Shown here: piece by piece, positions 38,146-46,033 of the stretch
Position numbering within the stretch: position 1 is the first letter of the stretch
Layout: every line of letters starts with the position of its first letter
Assembly: GCA_030745755.1 (NCBI GenBank)
Contig: JASLOA010000008.1
Location: 52,453-116,452 of the forward strand
DNA: 64,000 nt
Direction of reading: 5' to 3'
Source: Kiritimatiellia bacterium
Lineage (GTDB): Bacteria > Verrucomicrobiota > Kiritimatiellia > UBA8416 > JABMPJ01
The notes under the pieces: generated by a model
Database searches by the model: none
The model's input: only the letters and a program-made list of their open reading frames with translations
What the model was told of the DNA's origin: nothing
Translations under genes and position numbers: made by a program

Positions 38146-38883
38146 TTAAGATGTGGCCCCGCCGGCCTTGCGGGGCTCGCCGCGTACAAGTGAGTCAATA
38201 GTGGCAGGCACCTTTGCCGTAAAGAGCATCTCCTCCTTTGTGTGGGGATGTCGAATGCTCAACGAGGCCGCATGCAGCGCCAGCCTCCCGTCGCCCTTCT
38301 TCTGTTGCCCATACTTCCTGTCTCCGGCCACGGGACAGCCTGCCTCTGCAAGATGGACCCGGATCTGGTTCTTCCTGCCCGTCAGAAGATCGATTTCAAG
38401 CAGACTGTGCTGTTGCGATTGCCTCACAATCCTGTATCCGGTCTTGGCAAGCTTGCCCTTCCTGGGATCGCGAACAGAGTACATCCTGTGGGTCTGGTTC
38501 TCCGCAAGATAGGACGTGATGATTCCTTCTTTCTGCGGCGGGGCTCCATGGACTACGGCGTAGTATACCTTCTTGAATCCATGCCATTCAGCCTGTAGGT
38601 AGCGTTTGGCCTTCTCATGCCTGGCGAAGACAATGACGCCGGACGTGTCTCTGTCGAGACGATGCACGATGAACACCCGGTTTCTTGACTTCGCGTTCCC
38701 TTTGCGGACGTAGGTGTTCAAGAGGTAGTAAGCGGTATTCTCTCTGACCTTGTCACTGCTCACGGTCAGCAGGCCACTCGTCTTGTCCACAACCAGAATA
38801 TCACGGTCCTCATAGAGAATAGAGAGACCCTTGGGCTGGTATCTTCTCGGGGGAGCTTTGAAGGTTGTCTGAGGCTCTCGCAT
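38146..38883 (-). CDS. RluA-family RNA pseudouridine synthase
   Basis: A 245-aa pseudouridine synthase. The catalytic motif is VHRLDRDTSGVIVFARHEKAK (Asp in HRLDRDTSG). ILYEDRDILVVDKTSGLLTV, LLTGRKNQIRVHLAEAGCPVAGDRKYG are the other RluA marks. There is no N-terminal S4 domain. The C-terminal region encodes a GC-rich hairpin (GCCCCGC...GCGGGGC near 38155-38176), which on the minus strand could help terminate transcription near the stop. The target rRNA or tRNA position is unknown. It is a separate unit from ilvD. Confidence 0.92.
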   Translation of the reverse strand: MREPQTTFKAPPRRYQPKGLSILYEDRDILVVDKTSGLLTVSSDKVRENTAYYLLNTYVRKGNAKSRNRVFIVHRLDRDTSGVIVFARHEKAKRYLQAEWHGFKKVYYAVVHGAPPQKEGIITSYLAENQTHRMYSVRDPRKGKLAKTGYRIVRQSQQHSLLEIDLLTGRKNQIRVHLAEAGCPVAGDRKYGQQKKGDGRLALHAASLSIRHPHTKEEMLFTAKVPATIDSLVRGEPRKAGGATS

Positions 38884-39009
38884 AGTGGTTCACGAAAACT
38901 AGCCGATTGCCCCCACCGGCACGAGTGAAATCACGCTCGCAGCCTTGACACAGCCGTTGCTGTCCGCATGATGATGCCATGACAAAAACGTTTTCGACAG
39001 AGGAGATCC

Positions 39010-39072
39010 GCGCCAATAATGGCGCTCCGTGGTAACTGGCGCAGTAACGGCGGGTGGCCATTATTGGCCGCC
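39010..39072. repeat. REP-like palindromes upstream of the transposase
   Basis: Two palindromes: GCGCCA-ATAA-TGGCGC (39010-39025) and GGCGGGTGGCCA-TTAT-TGGCCGCC (39049-39072). The first has the reverse-complement loop of the second, so they form a BIME-like inverted pair. The second is repeated directly at 40000-40019, downstream of the transposase. Confidence 0.85.
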
Positions 39073-39088
39073 ATAGAGAAGGGCTCCG

Positions 39089-39994
39089 ATGCAAGGCAAG
39101 CGCATGTTCGCCCACGACTACAGCCGCGTGGGCTTCTACATGATCACGATGGTGACCGGCGGCCGCCGGCGGCTCTTCGGGCAGTGCCGTGATAACCGCG
39201 TGCTGCTGAGCCCGGCGGGCGAGGTGGTGCAGCGACGCTGGCGCGAGATCCCGCAGCACCGTCCCGAGATTGAAGCCTCCACGATGCAGGTGATGCCGGA
39301 TCACCTGCACGGCATTCTCTACGTGAAGCAGCCGCTCGAGAAGCCGGTGGGCAACACGCTGCGTGGCTTCGCCAGCGGGGTCACCTCGGAGCTGCGCAAG
39401 ACCTCCGGAAACCCCACCTTGAAGGTGTGGGAGAAGGGCTTCCATGATCGCGTGATCATGAACTCGGAAACCTTGCGGGCCGAGCGCAACTACATTCGCG
39501 ACAACCCGCGCCGCTACTGTCTCAAGAAGGCGCGCCCGGATCTGTTTGTGCGGGTGAATGAACTGCACCACGAGCGCCTGCCCACAGGCGAAGCATGGGC
39601 AGGGTTCGGCAACCAGTTCCTCATCGAAAAGCCCGAACTGCTGCCGGTGCAGGTCTCGCGACGGGCCTCGGAAGATGAAATCGGGGCAGTGAAGGGGCAG
39701 GTGGCTGAGCGAACCGCAGATGGCGCCGTGATGGTCTCGCCCTTCATCTCTCCGGGTGAGAAAGCCATCGCAAAGATGGTGATGCAGCAGCAACACGGCA
39801 GCCTGATCCTGATCCGGCCGGAGGGCTTTCCGCCCTTCTACAAACCCTCGGGCACCTATTTTGACCTTTGTGCAGAAGGGCGCTTGCTGGTGCTCACGGC
39901 ATTTGCCTACACTGGCCGGAAACAGCCCCTGACTCGCGACCGCTGCCTCCAAATGAACCGGTGGGTGCAGGAGATGTGCCGCGCGCCGCAGTAA
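39089..39994 (+). CDS. REP-associated tyrosine transposase (RAYT) with C-terminal DprA-like domain
   Basis: A 301-aa protein. The N-terminal Y1 transposase domain has the HUH metal motif in VMPDHLHGILYV (His72, His74) and a candidate nucleophile Tyr135 in AERNYIRDNPRRY. These enzymes nick REP palindromes in single strands. The C-terminal ~120 residues (MVSPFISPGEKAIAKM, GSLILIRPEGFPPFYKPSGTYFDLCAEGRLLVLTAFAYTG) look like a Rossmann DprA-like module. The gene is flanked by REP palindromes, and its own stop codon falls in the direct repeat that brackets it. There is no typical ribosome-binding site beyond GAAGGG. Confidence 0.88.
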   Translation: MQGKRMFAHDYSRVGFYMITMVTGGRRRLFGQCRDNRVLLSPAGEVVQRRWREIPQHRPEIEASTMQVMPDHLHGILYVKQPLEKPVGNTLRGFASGVTSELRKTSGNPTLKVWEKGFHDRVIMNSETLRAERNYIRDNPRRYCLKKARPDLFVRVNELHHERLPTGEAWAGFGNQFLIEKPELLPVQVSRRASEDEIGAVKGQVAERTADGAVMVSPFISPGEKAIAKMVMQQQHGSLILIRPEGFPPFYKPSGTYFDLCAEGRLLVLTAFAYTGRKQPLTRDRCLQMNRWVQEMCRAPQ

Positions 39995-39999
39995 CAGCC

Positions 40000-40019
40000 G
40001 GCGGCCATTATTGGCCGCC
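40000..40019. repeat. REP palindrome downstream of the transposase
   Basis: GGCGGCCATTATTGGCCGCC has 8-bp arms around TTAT. It is preceded by GCAGTAAC and followed by AT, as in the upstream copy, giving a direct repeat of roughly 35 bp that brackets the transposase gene. Confidence 0.9.
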
Positions 40020-40055
40020 ATCAGAGGTCAAATCATAACAGAGAGGCTACTTGCC

Positions 40056-41297
40056 ATGACGATGAGCACGAAAGATAAAGAGACGATCCGTGGATTGGCC
40101 GAACGCTATGCCGGGATTGCGCAGTTGGATGTGCAGCAGAAGCGGATCGAACGCTACTACAAAACCAATGCGCTGGAGGTGGTCCGGCCCGTGGTGCTGA
40201 TTAACGAAGTGCCGTGGGGTGAGATCAAGGATGAGGCGCTGGTCAACACCTGTTCTCAGGAACTTGGTGGGATCGAGACTCACCTGCGCCGCACGCTCTA
40301 CCAGTGGGAGCACTTCCAGGCCGATATGGTGGTGCCGCCCGCTTATCGCGTGGGCAAGCGGACGCGTTCGACGGGAGTAGGTGTTCGCGTCGAGGAGACG
40401 CAGATCCAGAGCGAGACCGGCACAAGCATCAGCGCCCATGAGTACGTCGACCTGCTGAAGGACGAGGAGGATCTGGCAAAGTTCCGCATTCCAGAGATCA
40501 GCTATAACCAGGAGGCCACTGATCAGGCGATGGAACTGGCCCATGAGGTGTTTGACGGCATCATGCCGGTCGAGCTGCATGGGCACGCCCTGCAGTACAA
40601 TATCTGGGACACAATTGCGCGTTACCGCGGGGTGGACAGTCTGCTGATGGACCTGGCCATGCGCCCGGAGTTCATGCACCAGATCGCGCAGCGCTTCACG
40701 GGAATCGCCGAGGGCACCTTCAGGCAGTACGAGGAGTTGGGGGTGCTTGATCCCGATCAGATCGAGTTGCACTGCACCGTGGCCTGCACGGATGAGCTGC
40801 CCGCCAAAGACTTCGCCGGCAAAGTGCGTCGCAAAGATGTGTGGGGCCGCTGCGCCGCACAGATCTTCGGGTCGGTCTCGCCCGATATGCACGATGAATT
40901 CGACCTGGCCTACAACGAGAAGACGTTCGGCGGCTGCGGGATGCTCTACTACGGCTGCTGCGAGCCGATGGACCTGAAGATCGATATTCTGCGCAAGCGC
41001 TTCAAGAACCTGCGCAAGGTCTCGATCACCCCCTGGGCCGATCCCGAGCGCGCTGCCGAGGCGATGGGCCAGGACTTGGTCATGGCGGCCAAGCCTAATC
41101 CGACCAACGTCAGTTCACGCACCTTCAATCCCGCAGTTGTGGAGGAGGAGATCAGTGGCTACCTGGACGCCTGTCAACGCCACGGAACCCCCTGTGAGTT
41201 CGTTTTGAAGGATATCAGCACGATCGCGAACAATCCCGACACCCTCACGCAGTGGGTCGCGACGGTGAAGGGCGTGGTGGATCGCTGCTACGCGTAG
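40056..41297 (+). CDS. Uroporphyrinogen decarboxylase-fold protein
   Basis: A 413-aa protein of the URO-D superfamily as found in many PVC bacteria, related to methylcobalamin:CoM methyltransferases (MtaA, CmuA). FGGCGMLYYGCCEPMDLKIDILRKRFKNLRKVSITPWADPERAAEAMG is the most diagnostic stretch, with Cys residues that could bind zinc. VPWGEIKDEALVNTCSQELGGIETHL precedes it. A heme role is unlikely; a corrinoid or sugar-related methyl transfer is possible but unproven. The ATG at 40056 has GAGAGG upstream; an upstream TTG inside the REP element is less likely. It is the first gene after the transposase. Confidence 0.75.
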   Translation: MTMSTKDKETIRGLAERYAGIAQLDVQQKRIERYYKTNALEVVRPVVLINEVPWGEIKDEALVNTCSQELGGIETHLRRTLYQWEHFQADMVVPPAYRVGKRTRSTGVGVRVEETQIQSETGTSISAHEYVDLLKDEEDLAKFRIPEISYNQEATDQAMELAHEVFDGIMPVELHGHALQYNIWDTIARYRGVDSLLMDLAMRPEFMHQIAQRFTGIAEGTFRQYEELGVLDPDQIELHCTVACTDELPAKDFAGKVRRKDVWGRCAAQIFGSVSPDMHDEFDLAYNEKTFGGCGMLYYGCCEPMDLKIDILRKRFKNLRKVSITPWADPERAAEAMGQDLVMAAKPNPTNVSSRTFNPAVVEEEISGYLDACQRHGTPCEFVLKDISTIANNPDTLTQWVATVKGVVDRCYA

Positions 41298-41321
41298 AAC
41301 CTACTTTTGAAATCCGTCTCA

Positions 41322-41444
41322 ATGTCCCACAAGGAAAGCTTTCTCAAGTACGAACTGCTGCTGCTCCTGATGTCGATCATCTGGGGCTCGACGTTTGCCG
41401 TTCAGCTGACGGTGGAAGCACCTGGGGGGACGCGGGAGCTGTAG
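41322..41444 (+). pseudogene. Truncated EamA/DMT-family transporter N-terminus
   Basis: A 40-codon open frame from ATG 41322 to TAG 41444 encodes the first helix of an EamA/drug-metabolite transporter (KYELLLLLMSIIWGSTFAVQ, with the conserved IWGSTFA). Full proteins have ten helices and about 300 residues, so only the start remains before the frame ends at VEAPGGTREL. The DNA then runs into the opposing enolase-superfamily gene. It looks like a deletion scar downstream of the URO-D-like gene; no ribosome-binding site is obvious. Confidence 0.7.
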
Positions 41445-41476
41445 CCCGCTCTCGCTGAAAGTGAGGCCGTTTCCGG

Positions 41477-42658
41477 CTATGCCTGCGTCGGCCGGGTCAC
41501 AGCGCTGACCTTGGCTTCATCCAGCTCCACGCCCAGGCCGGGGCCTTCGGGCACGGGCAGGCAGCCGTCTTGGTCCAGCGGCAGCGACAGGAGCGCGTCC
41601 TGCTCGCCCTGGAGCAGCGGGCCATGCAGCCCGAGTTCGGTGAATTCCACCGCGCCGGTGAAGTCCTTGATCGCGGCGGCAAGCTGCAGCTTGGCCGCGA
41701 TCTTGACGCCCGTCCCGAACCCGGTGCCCAGCACGCACTCCAGGCCGGCATCCTCGGCGATGGCGGCAATCTGCATGGCGTTGGCCAGGCCGCCGGCCTT
41801 GCCAATCTTGATGTTGAGCACGTCGGCGGCCCCGGCCCGTACGACGGCTTCGGCATCGTGCGGACCGAAACAGCTCTGGTCGGCCTCGATCGGAATATTC
41901 ACGGCACGTCGCACCTCGGCCATGCCGGGCAGGTCCCAGGCCTCGCAGGGCTGTTCCAGCAGCTCGAGTCCGACCTCGTACTGCTCGGCAAGGCGGCACA
42001 GCTCAATCGCCTCGGCAGGTGAGTAGCCGCGGTTCGCGTCGGCGCGGATGGAGATGTCGGGTCCGACAGCGTCGCGAATGGCACGCAGGCGGTCGGCATC
42101 CTTGGCCGGGATGCTGCCGATCTTGGGCTTGAACGCCTTGACATTCTTCTGCATGTAGGTGACGCATGCGGCTGCCATGTCGTCGGGCGATCCACCGGCA
42201 ATCTCGATCGCGACCGGGATACGCGTGCGCCGGGCGCCTCCGAGCAGATCGCTGACCGATTGGCCACGAATCTTGCCGACCAGATCATGCAGCGCCAGGT
42301 CGATTCCCGACTTGGCGCAGGAATTCTCGCGATAATCGATCCGGTCCATCAGCGCCGGGATATCGAAGGGCTCGCGGCCCACAAGCTGCGGTCCGAGATA
42401 GTCGTCGATGGCCACCTGGATCGCTTCCATGGTCTGACCGAAGAACCCGATATCGGCCGGCGCCTCGCCGAGCCCGCTGATCCCTTCATCCGTTTCGATA
42501 TGCACCAGCACATACTCGAGAATCGGGGAGGGGCGTTTGGGGGTGACACGGCTCAAGCGTCCATCCCACTCCCGCTTGGTGCCCGCATTCGCCGAGTTGT
42601 AGAAGAAGCAGGTGAGCGGAATACGGATGGGGGTGGTGTGAACGCTCTCTATTATCAT
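41477..42658 (-). CDS. Mandelate racemase/muconate lactonizing enzyme family protein
   Basis: A 393-aa enolase-superfamily enzyme. The capping domain is residues 1-125 (VLVHIETDEGISGLGEAP). The barrel carries KxK as FKPKIGS, the metal ligands Asp in IRADANRGY, Glu in LLEQPCEAWD and Asp in IPIEADQSCF, and the opposite-face Lys in LNIKIGKAGGL. This is the MLE-like subgroup (muconate cycloisomerase, dipeptide epimerase, succinylbenzoate synthase); the substrate cannot be named. The gene context of sugar and acid catabolism fits an aldonate or dipeptide role. The start at 42658 has AGGCAGG upstream. Confidence 0.88.
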   Translation of the reverse strand: MIIESVHTTPIRIPLTCFFYNSANAGTKREWDGRLSRVTPKRPSPILEYVLVHIETDEGISGLGEAPADIGFFGQTMEAIQVAIDDYLGPQLVGREPFDIPALMDRIDYRENSCAKSGIDLALHDLVGKIRGQSVSDLLGGARRTRIPVAIEIAGGSPDDMAAACVTYMQKNVKAFKPKIGSIPAKDADRLRAIRDAVGPDISIRADANRGYSPAEAIELCRLAEQYEVGLELLEQPCEAWDLPGMAEVRRAVNIPIEADQSCFGPHDAEAVVRAGAADVLNIKIGKAGGLANAMQIAAIAEDAGLECVLGTGFGTGVKIAAKLQLAAAIKDFTGAVEFTELGLHGPLLQGEQDALLSLPLDQDGCLPVPEGPGLGVELDEAKVSAVTRPTQA

Positions 42659-42708
42659 GCCTGCCTCGCTATGCTGATCTATTCATCAACTCATGCATCG
42701 TCCACGCC

Positions 42709-42897
42709 CCCCACCGGCCTCGCGCCGGTGGAGCGCAAGATCCTCGCCCCTTGAACCGGGCCGTCATACTAACAGGGCCCGGCTTGGCGCGAGGTGTGCG
42801 CGCTACGCTCAGCTCGCTCTTCCCGGGCGCTGAATCCGTTGCTCTGCCTTGACTTAACCAAAAAATCTCTGGTTCCACCGGCGCAAGGCCGGTGGGG
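42709..42897. repeat. Inverted pair of CACCGGC hairpins
   Basis: CACCGGC-CTCGC-GCCGGTG (42712-42730) and CACCGGC-GCAAG-GCCGGTG (42876-42894) face each other, each a hairpin, in the 300-bp gap upstream of the enolase-superfamily gene. GCGCAAG-type loops differ by orientation. The sequence between them contains no gene I recognise. The same motif does not recur elsewhere in the window. Confidence 0.65.
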
Positions 42898-42960
42898 ACC
42901 GGGTTCGTTGGTGAATAATCCACCCTAGGCGGTGACGTAGTCAAGGCCGGCGTAGAACGT

Positions 42961-43299
42961 GTGGGCGGTCTCCATGAATTTGACGAGAAGCTTAAGCTCT
43001 CCGCCTCTGAGCGCCGTCCCGACGGACTGATTGTTGAGGTGGAGCTACGCTATCACGGTCTCCAGGGACGGCTGGCCAGCTTCGTACGCGCCCGCAACCG
43101 CAAGCGCTATGAGCTGATCGGCCTCTCACGCGAACTGTTCGAGAAGCTGGACGGCACACTCAGCGTAGAGGATCTGATCGACTGGCTGTGCGAGCAGGAT
43201 CAGCTGACTTTTCTTGAAGGGCGCGCGCTGATTTTGCAGTATCTGCGCGACCTGATGCAGCGGGGCGTGGCCGTGATCGGGTGCGAAGAGCCCGCTTGA
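42961..43299 (+). CDS. PqqD-family small protein
   Basis: A protein of about 112 aa. The centre (RKRYELIGLSRELFEKLDGTLSVEDLIDWLCEQDQLTFLEGRALILQYLRDLMQRGVAVI) matches the PqqD-like winged fold ('...L...g..iwellDG..tveeIv..l...'), which in other systems binds and presents peptides to radical-SAM enzymes. No radical-SAM partner is nearby, so the job is unknown. The GTG at 42961 is the first possible start, with no good ribosome-binding site, and the first 18 residues overlap an opposite-strand frame that also looks coding, so the true N-terminus may differ. It is 44 nt upstream of the oxidoreductase gene. Confidence 0.6.
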   Translation: MGGLHEFDEKLKLSASERRPDGLIVEVELRYHGLQGRLASFVRARNRKRYELIGLSRELFEKLDGTLSVEDLIDWLCEQDQLTFLEGRALILQYLRDLMQRGVAVIGCEEPA

Positions 43300-43343
43300 T
43301 TTACCCCGGAAGAGATATCGACGAAGGACTGGAGAAGTAGACG

Positions 43344-44594
43344 ATGAGCCAGAAGAAGATCACGATGATTGTGGCCGGCGCGGGCGACCGCGGCACGGCG
43401 CATGCCGGGTATGCCCTGGCACGCCCTGAGCTGGCGACGGTCGTGGGCGTTGCCGAGCCCCGCGAGGTGCACCGCACGCGCATGGTCGAGGCACACGGGA
43501 TCCCGCAGGACAGCGTCTTTGCCGACTGGCGCGATATGGCGGCGCGGGACCGCTTTGCCGATGCGGTCTTGATCACAACAAGTGACGCGCTGCACACCGA
43601 GCCGGTGGCGGCTTTCGCGGCGAAGGGCTACCACATCATGCTTGAGAAGCCGATGGCTCCGACGCCTGGGGAGTGCCGCAGCATTATCGACGCGGTCAAG
43701 GCGAGCGGGTCCATTTTTGCGGTAGGCCACGTGCTGCGCTATACGCCCTATACCCAGGCGCTTAAGAAAGTCCTGGATGCAGGCACGATCGGCGAGATTG
43801 TCTGCATTCAGCGACTGGAACCGCTGGGCTACTGGCACCAGGCGCACTCCTACGTGCGCGGCAACTGGCGCAACGAAGCCGAATCATCCTTCATGCTGCT
43901 GGCCAAGTCCTGCCACGATATTGACTGGATCCACTATATTATGGGCAAACGCTGTACGGCGGTCTCTTCATTCGGCTCCCTGAAGCATTTTCGTGCCGAG
44001 GAGCGCCCGGAAGGCGCGGCGGACCGCTGCCTGGATTGCGCCGTTGAAGCCACCTGCCCCTATTCGGCCAGGAAGATCTACGGGAACCGCCTGAAGCGGG
44101 GCGAAACAGGTTGGCCCAACAGTGTTGTGGATCCGACCGGGACGCCGGAGGGGCTGGAGCTGGCCTTGCGTGACGGCCCCTACGGACGCTGCGTGTACGC
44201 ATGCGACAACGATGTGGTCGATAACCAGGTGGTCAATATGCAGTTCGAGGGCGGCGCCACGGCATCCTTCACCATGACCGCCTTCAACCAGGGCGGACAC
44301 CGCCGCACCAACATCTTCGGCACGCGTGGCGAGATCCGTGGGACGGGCGATAAGATCGAGGTGTTCGACTTTATGACCGATACGTGGTCGACGGTGACCA
44401 TCGATTGTGGATCATCAGATGTCACGGGCGGTCATGGCGGCGGAGATGGGGTCCTGATGCAGAAGTTCGTTGCCGCGGTGGCCACAGACGACCCGACGCG
44501 GATTCTCTCCGGGCCCGACGAGACGCTTGAGTCGCACCTGATCGTATTCGCGGCTGAGCAGGCCCGCAAGGAACACGGTGTCGTGGATCTGTAG
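43344..44594 (+). CDS. Gfo/Idh/MocA family oxidoreductase
   Basis: A 416-aa NAD(P)-dependent sugar or inositol oxidoreductase. The Rossmann start is KITMIVAGAGDRGTAHAGYAL, followed by VAEPREVHRTRM, the LEKPMAPTPGECRSII motif with catalytic Lys, and HDIDWIHYIMGK, where the Asp/His pair is typical of the family. A Cys-rich stretch (RCLDCAVEATCPYSARKIYG) is inserted near residue 230, which is common in PVC homologues. The substrate is unknown. GGAG precedes the ATG. It lies upstream of the ornithine cyclodeaminase gene on the same strand. Confidence 0.88.
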   Translation: MSQKKITMIVAGAGDRGTAHAGYALARPELATVVGVAEPREVHRTRMVEAHGIPQDSVFADWRDMAARDRFADAVLITTSDALHTEPVAAFAAKGYHIMLEKPMAPTPGECRSIIDAVKASGSIFAVGHVLRYTPYTQALKKVLDAGTIGEIVCIQRLEPLGYWHQAHSYVRGNWRNEAESSFMLLAKSCHDIDWIHYIMGKRCTAVSSFGSLKHFRAEERPEGAADRCLDCAVEATCPYSARKIYGNRLKRGETGWPNSVVDPTGTPEGLELALRDGPYGRCVYACDNDVVDNQVVNMQFEGGATASFTMTAFNQGGHRRTNIFGTRGEIRGTGDKIEVFDFMTDTWSTVTIDCGSSDVTGGHGGGDGVLMQKFVAAVATDDPTRILSGPDETLESHLIVFAAEQARKEHGVVDL

Positions 44595-44676
44595 AACGTG
44601 GCGTCCGTGTTCCGTACTACGTTGCGGAAGACCGGGCGGGGCTGGCTTGTCCGGCAGAAACTGAACAGAGGAGTCT

Positions 44677-45675
44677 ATGATGGATTTGGAACAGCCCTTT
44701 CACGTATTTTCCGCTGCGGATGTACGTGCGGCCCTGCCCATGGACAAGGCCGTAGCGGCCATGAAGTCGGCCTTTCGGGAGCTCTCGGCGGGCGAAGTCA
44801 CGGTGCCCATGCGTACGCATATCGAACTGCCTGAGCATGCGGCTGATGCGCTTGTGATGTCCTGCTACAGCCCGCGCCTCGACCAGGTGGGCCTCAAAAT
44901 CATTACACTGCACCCGAATAACGTGGAGCACGGTCTCCCCTTCATCCAGGCTACCGTCATGGTTCTCGATGCGGAGCGAGGTACGCCGCTGGCCGTGATG
45001 AGCGGCGCGGTCCTGACGGCGATCCGCACCGGGGCCGCTTCAGGGGCGGCGACAGACGTCCTGGCGCGCGAGGACGCATCGCGCGTGGCAATCATAGGGT
45101 CGGGCACCCAGGCCGCGACCCAGCTTGAGGCCATGTGCGCCGTGCGTGATATTCGGGCTGCCTCTGTTTTCGATGTCGACATGGCCCGGGCTAAGACATT
45201 TGCGGACCGGATGCAGGAACAGCTGCAGATCGATGTGGTGCCCGCGGCTAGCGTTAGTGCGGCGCTTGCTCATGCCGACATCGTCTGTACCGCCACCACC
45301 TCACGCACTCCCGTCTTTGCGGATGCCGACATTGCGCCCGGGACCCACATCAATGCCATAGGAGTCTACAAGCCGGACGAGCGCGAGATTCCAGCCGCGA
45401 CCGTGGCGCGTGCGCGCGTGGTGGTTGACGCGGTCGACGCGGCATGGGAGGAGGCCGGTGAACTGATCCTGGCGCGGGACGAGGGTATCATCACAACGTC
45501 GCACATCCATGCCGAGCTGGGGCAGATCCTCGCCGGAGTGAAATCGGGTCGTGCCGACTCCGATGAGATCACCTTCTTCAAGTCGGTCGGCGTGGCCAAC
45601 CAGGATCTCTCCGCAGCACATGTCGTGTTCGCACGCGGTACCGCGTTGGGCCTGGGCTCATCCGTTTCGCTCTAG
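44677..45675 (+). CDS. Ornithine cyclodeaminase/mu-crystallin family protein
   Basis: A 332-aa NAD(P)-dependent enzyme. The dinucleotide motif is VAIIGSGTQAATQLEAMCAVRDI, and AVMSGAVLTAIRTGAASGAATDVLA, GTHINAIGVYKPDEREIP and AGVKSGRADSDEITFFKSVGVANQDLSAA are family signatures. Activities in the family include ornithine cyclodeaminase, alanine dehydrogenase, lysine cyclodeaminase and ketimine reductase; none can be chosen from sequence alone. AGAGGAG precedes the ATG. It follows the oxidoreductase by 82 nt. Confidence 0.88.
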   Translation: MMDLEQPFHVFSAADVRAALPMDKAVAAMKSAFRELSAGEVTVPMRTHIELPEHAADALVMSCYSPRLDQVGLKIITLHPNNVEHGLPFIQATVMVLDAERGTPLAVMSGAVLTAIRTGAASGAATDVLAREDASRVAIIGSGTQAATQLEAMCAVRDIRAASVFDVDMARAKTFADRMQEQLQIDVVPAASVSAALAHADIVCTATTSRTPVFADADIAPGTHINAIGVYKPDEREIPAATVARARVVVDAVDAAWEEAGELILARDEGIITTSHIHAELGQILAGVKSGRADSDEITFFKSVGVANQDLSAAHVVFARGTALGLGSSVSL

Positions 45676-45828
45676 CGGTTGGCCTGATGGTTCTCCGTGG
45701 GGATTAGGCGCCTATATCGATGTTGTGGAGTATCCCCACTTTTCTAGACCCATGCTCCGGAAACACCTGAAAAGAAAGGCCCATCCTACTTTGGGATCTG
45801 GAATGGCCAAAGCGCCAAGCTGAAGGCA

Positions 45829-45900
45829 GAGATCCCTCGACTTCGCTCGGGATGACAGCAAACGTTAAAGAATTGTCATCCCGAGCTTGCCGAGGGATCT
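45829..45900. repeat. Dispersed ATCCC/GGGAT inverted repeat
   Basis: AGAGATCCCTCGACTTCGCT...GGGATGACAG faces TGTCATCCCGAGCTTGCCGA...GGGATCT across a 15-bp centre. It is one of five copies in the window. The rest of the 45676-46033 gap holds a short open stretch (45690-45823) that I do not recognise. Confidence 0.85.
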
Positions 45901-46033
45901 GCTAATACTCCCGACGGTTGAATACTGGGGTATGTCCTCTATTGATGTTGAGTTGCCCTGACGCGTGGTTTCGGTGTAGGGTCCGTCCTTTGTAGAATTC
46001 TTGACAGAACTCAGATGGCGAAAGGTGCAAGTG

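Noticed and set aside
38810..40021. Long minus-strand frame opposite the transposase
   Set aside because: Antisense to a gene with HUH and Tyr motifs, and it reads through the REP palindromes.
42669..42944. Minus-strand 91-codon frame upstream of the enolase-superfamily gene
   Set aside because: It runs through the two CACCGGC hairpins and is of odd composition (Pro/Arg/Ala); no start signal and no family.
45690..45823. Possible short gene after the ornithine cyclodeaminase gene (peptide with HFSRPMLRKHLKRKA)
   Set aside because: The basic peptide looked protein-like but has no start codon of its own after the upstream stop and no family I recognise.
46001..46006. TTGACA promoter -35 box upstream of rhaA
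   Set aside because: It is only about 28 nt from the rhaA start and no -10 box follows at the right spacing.
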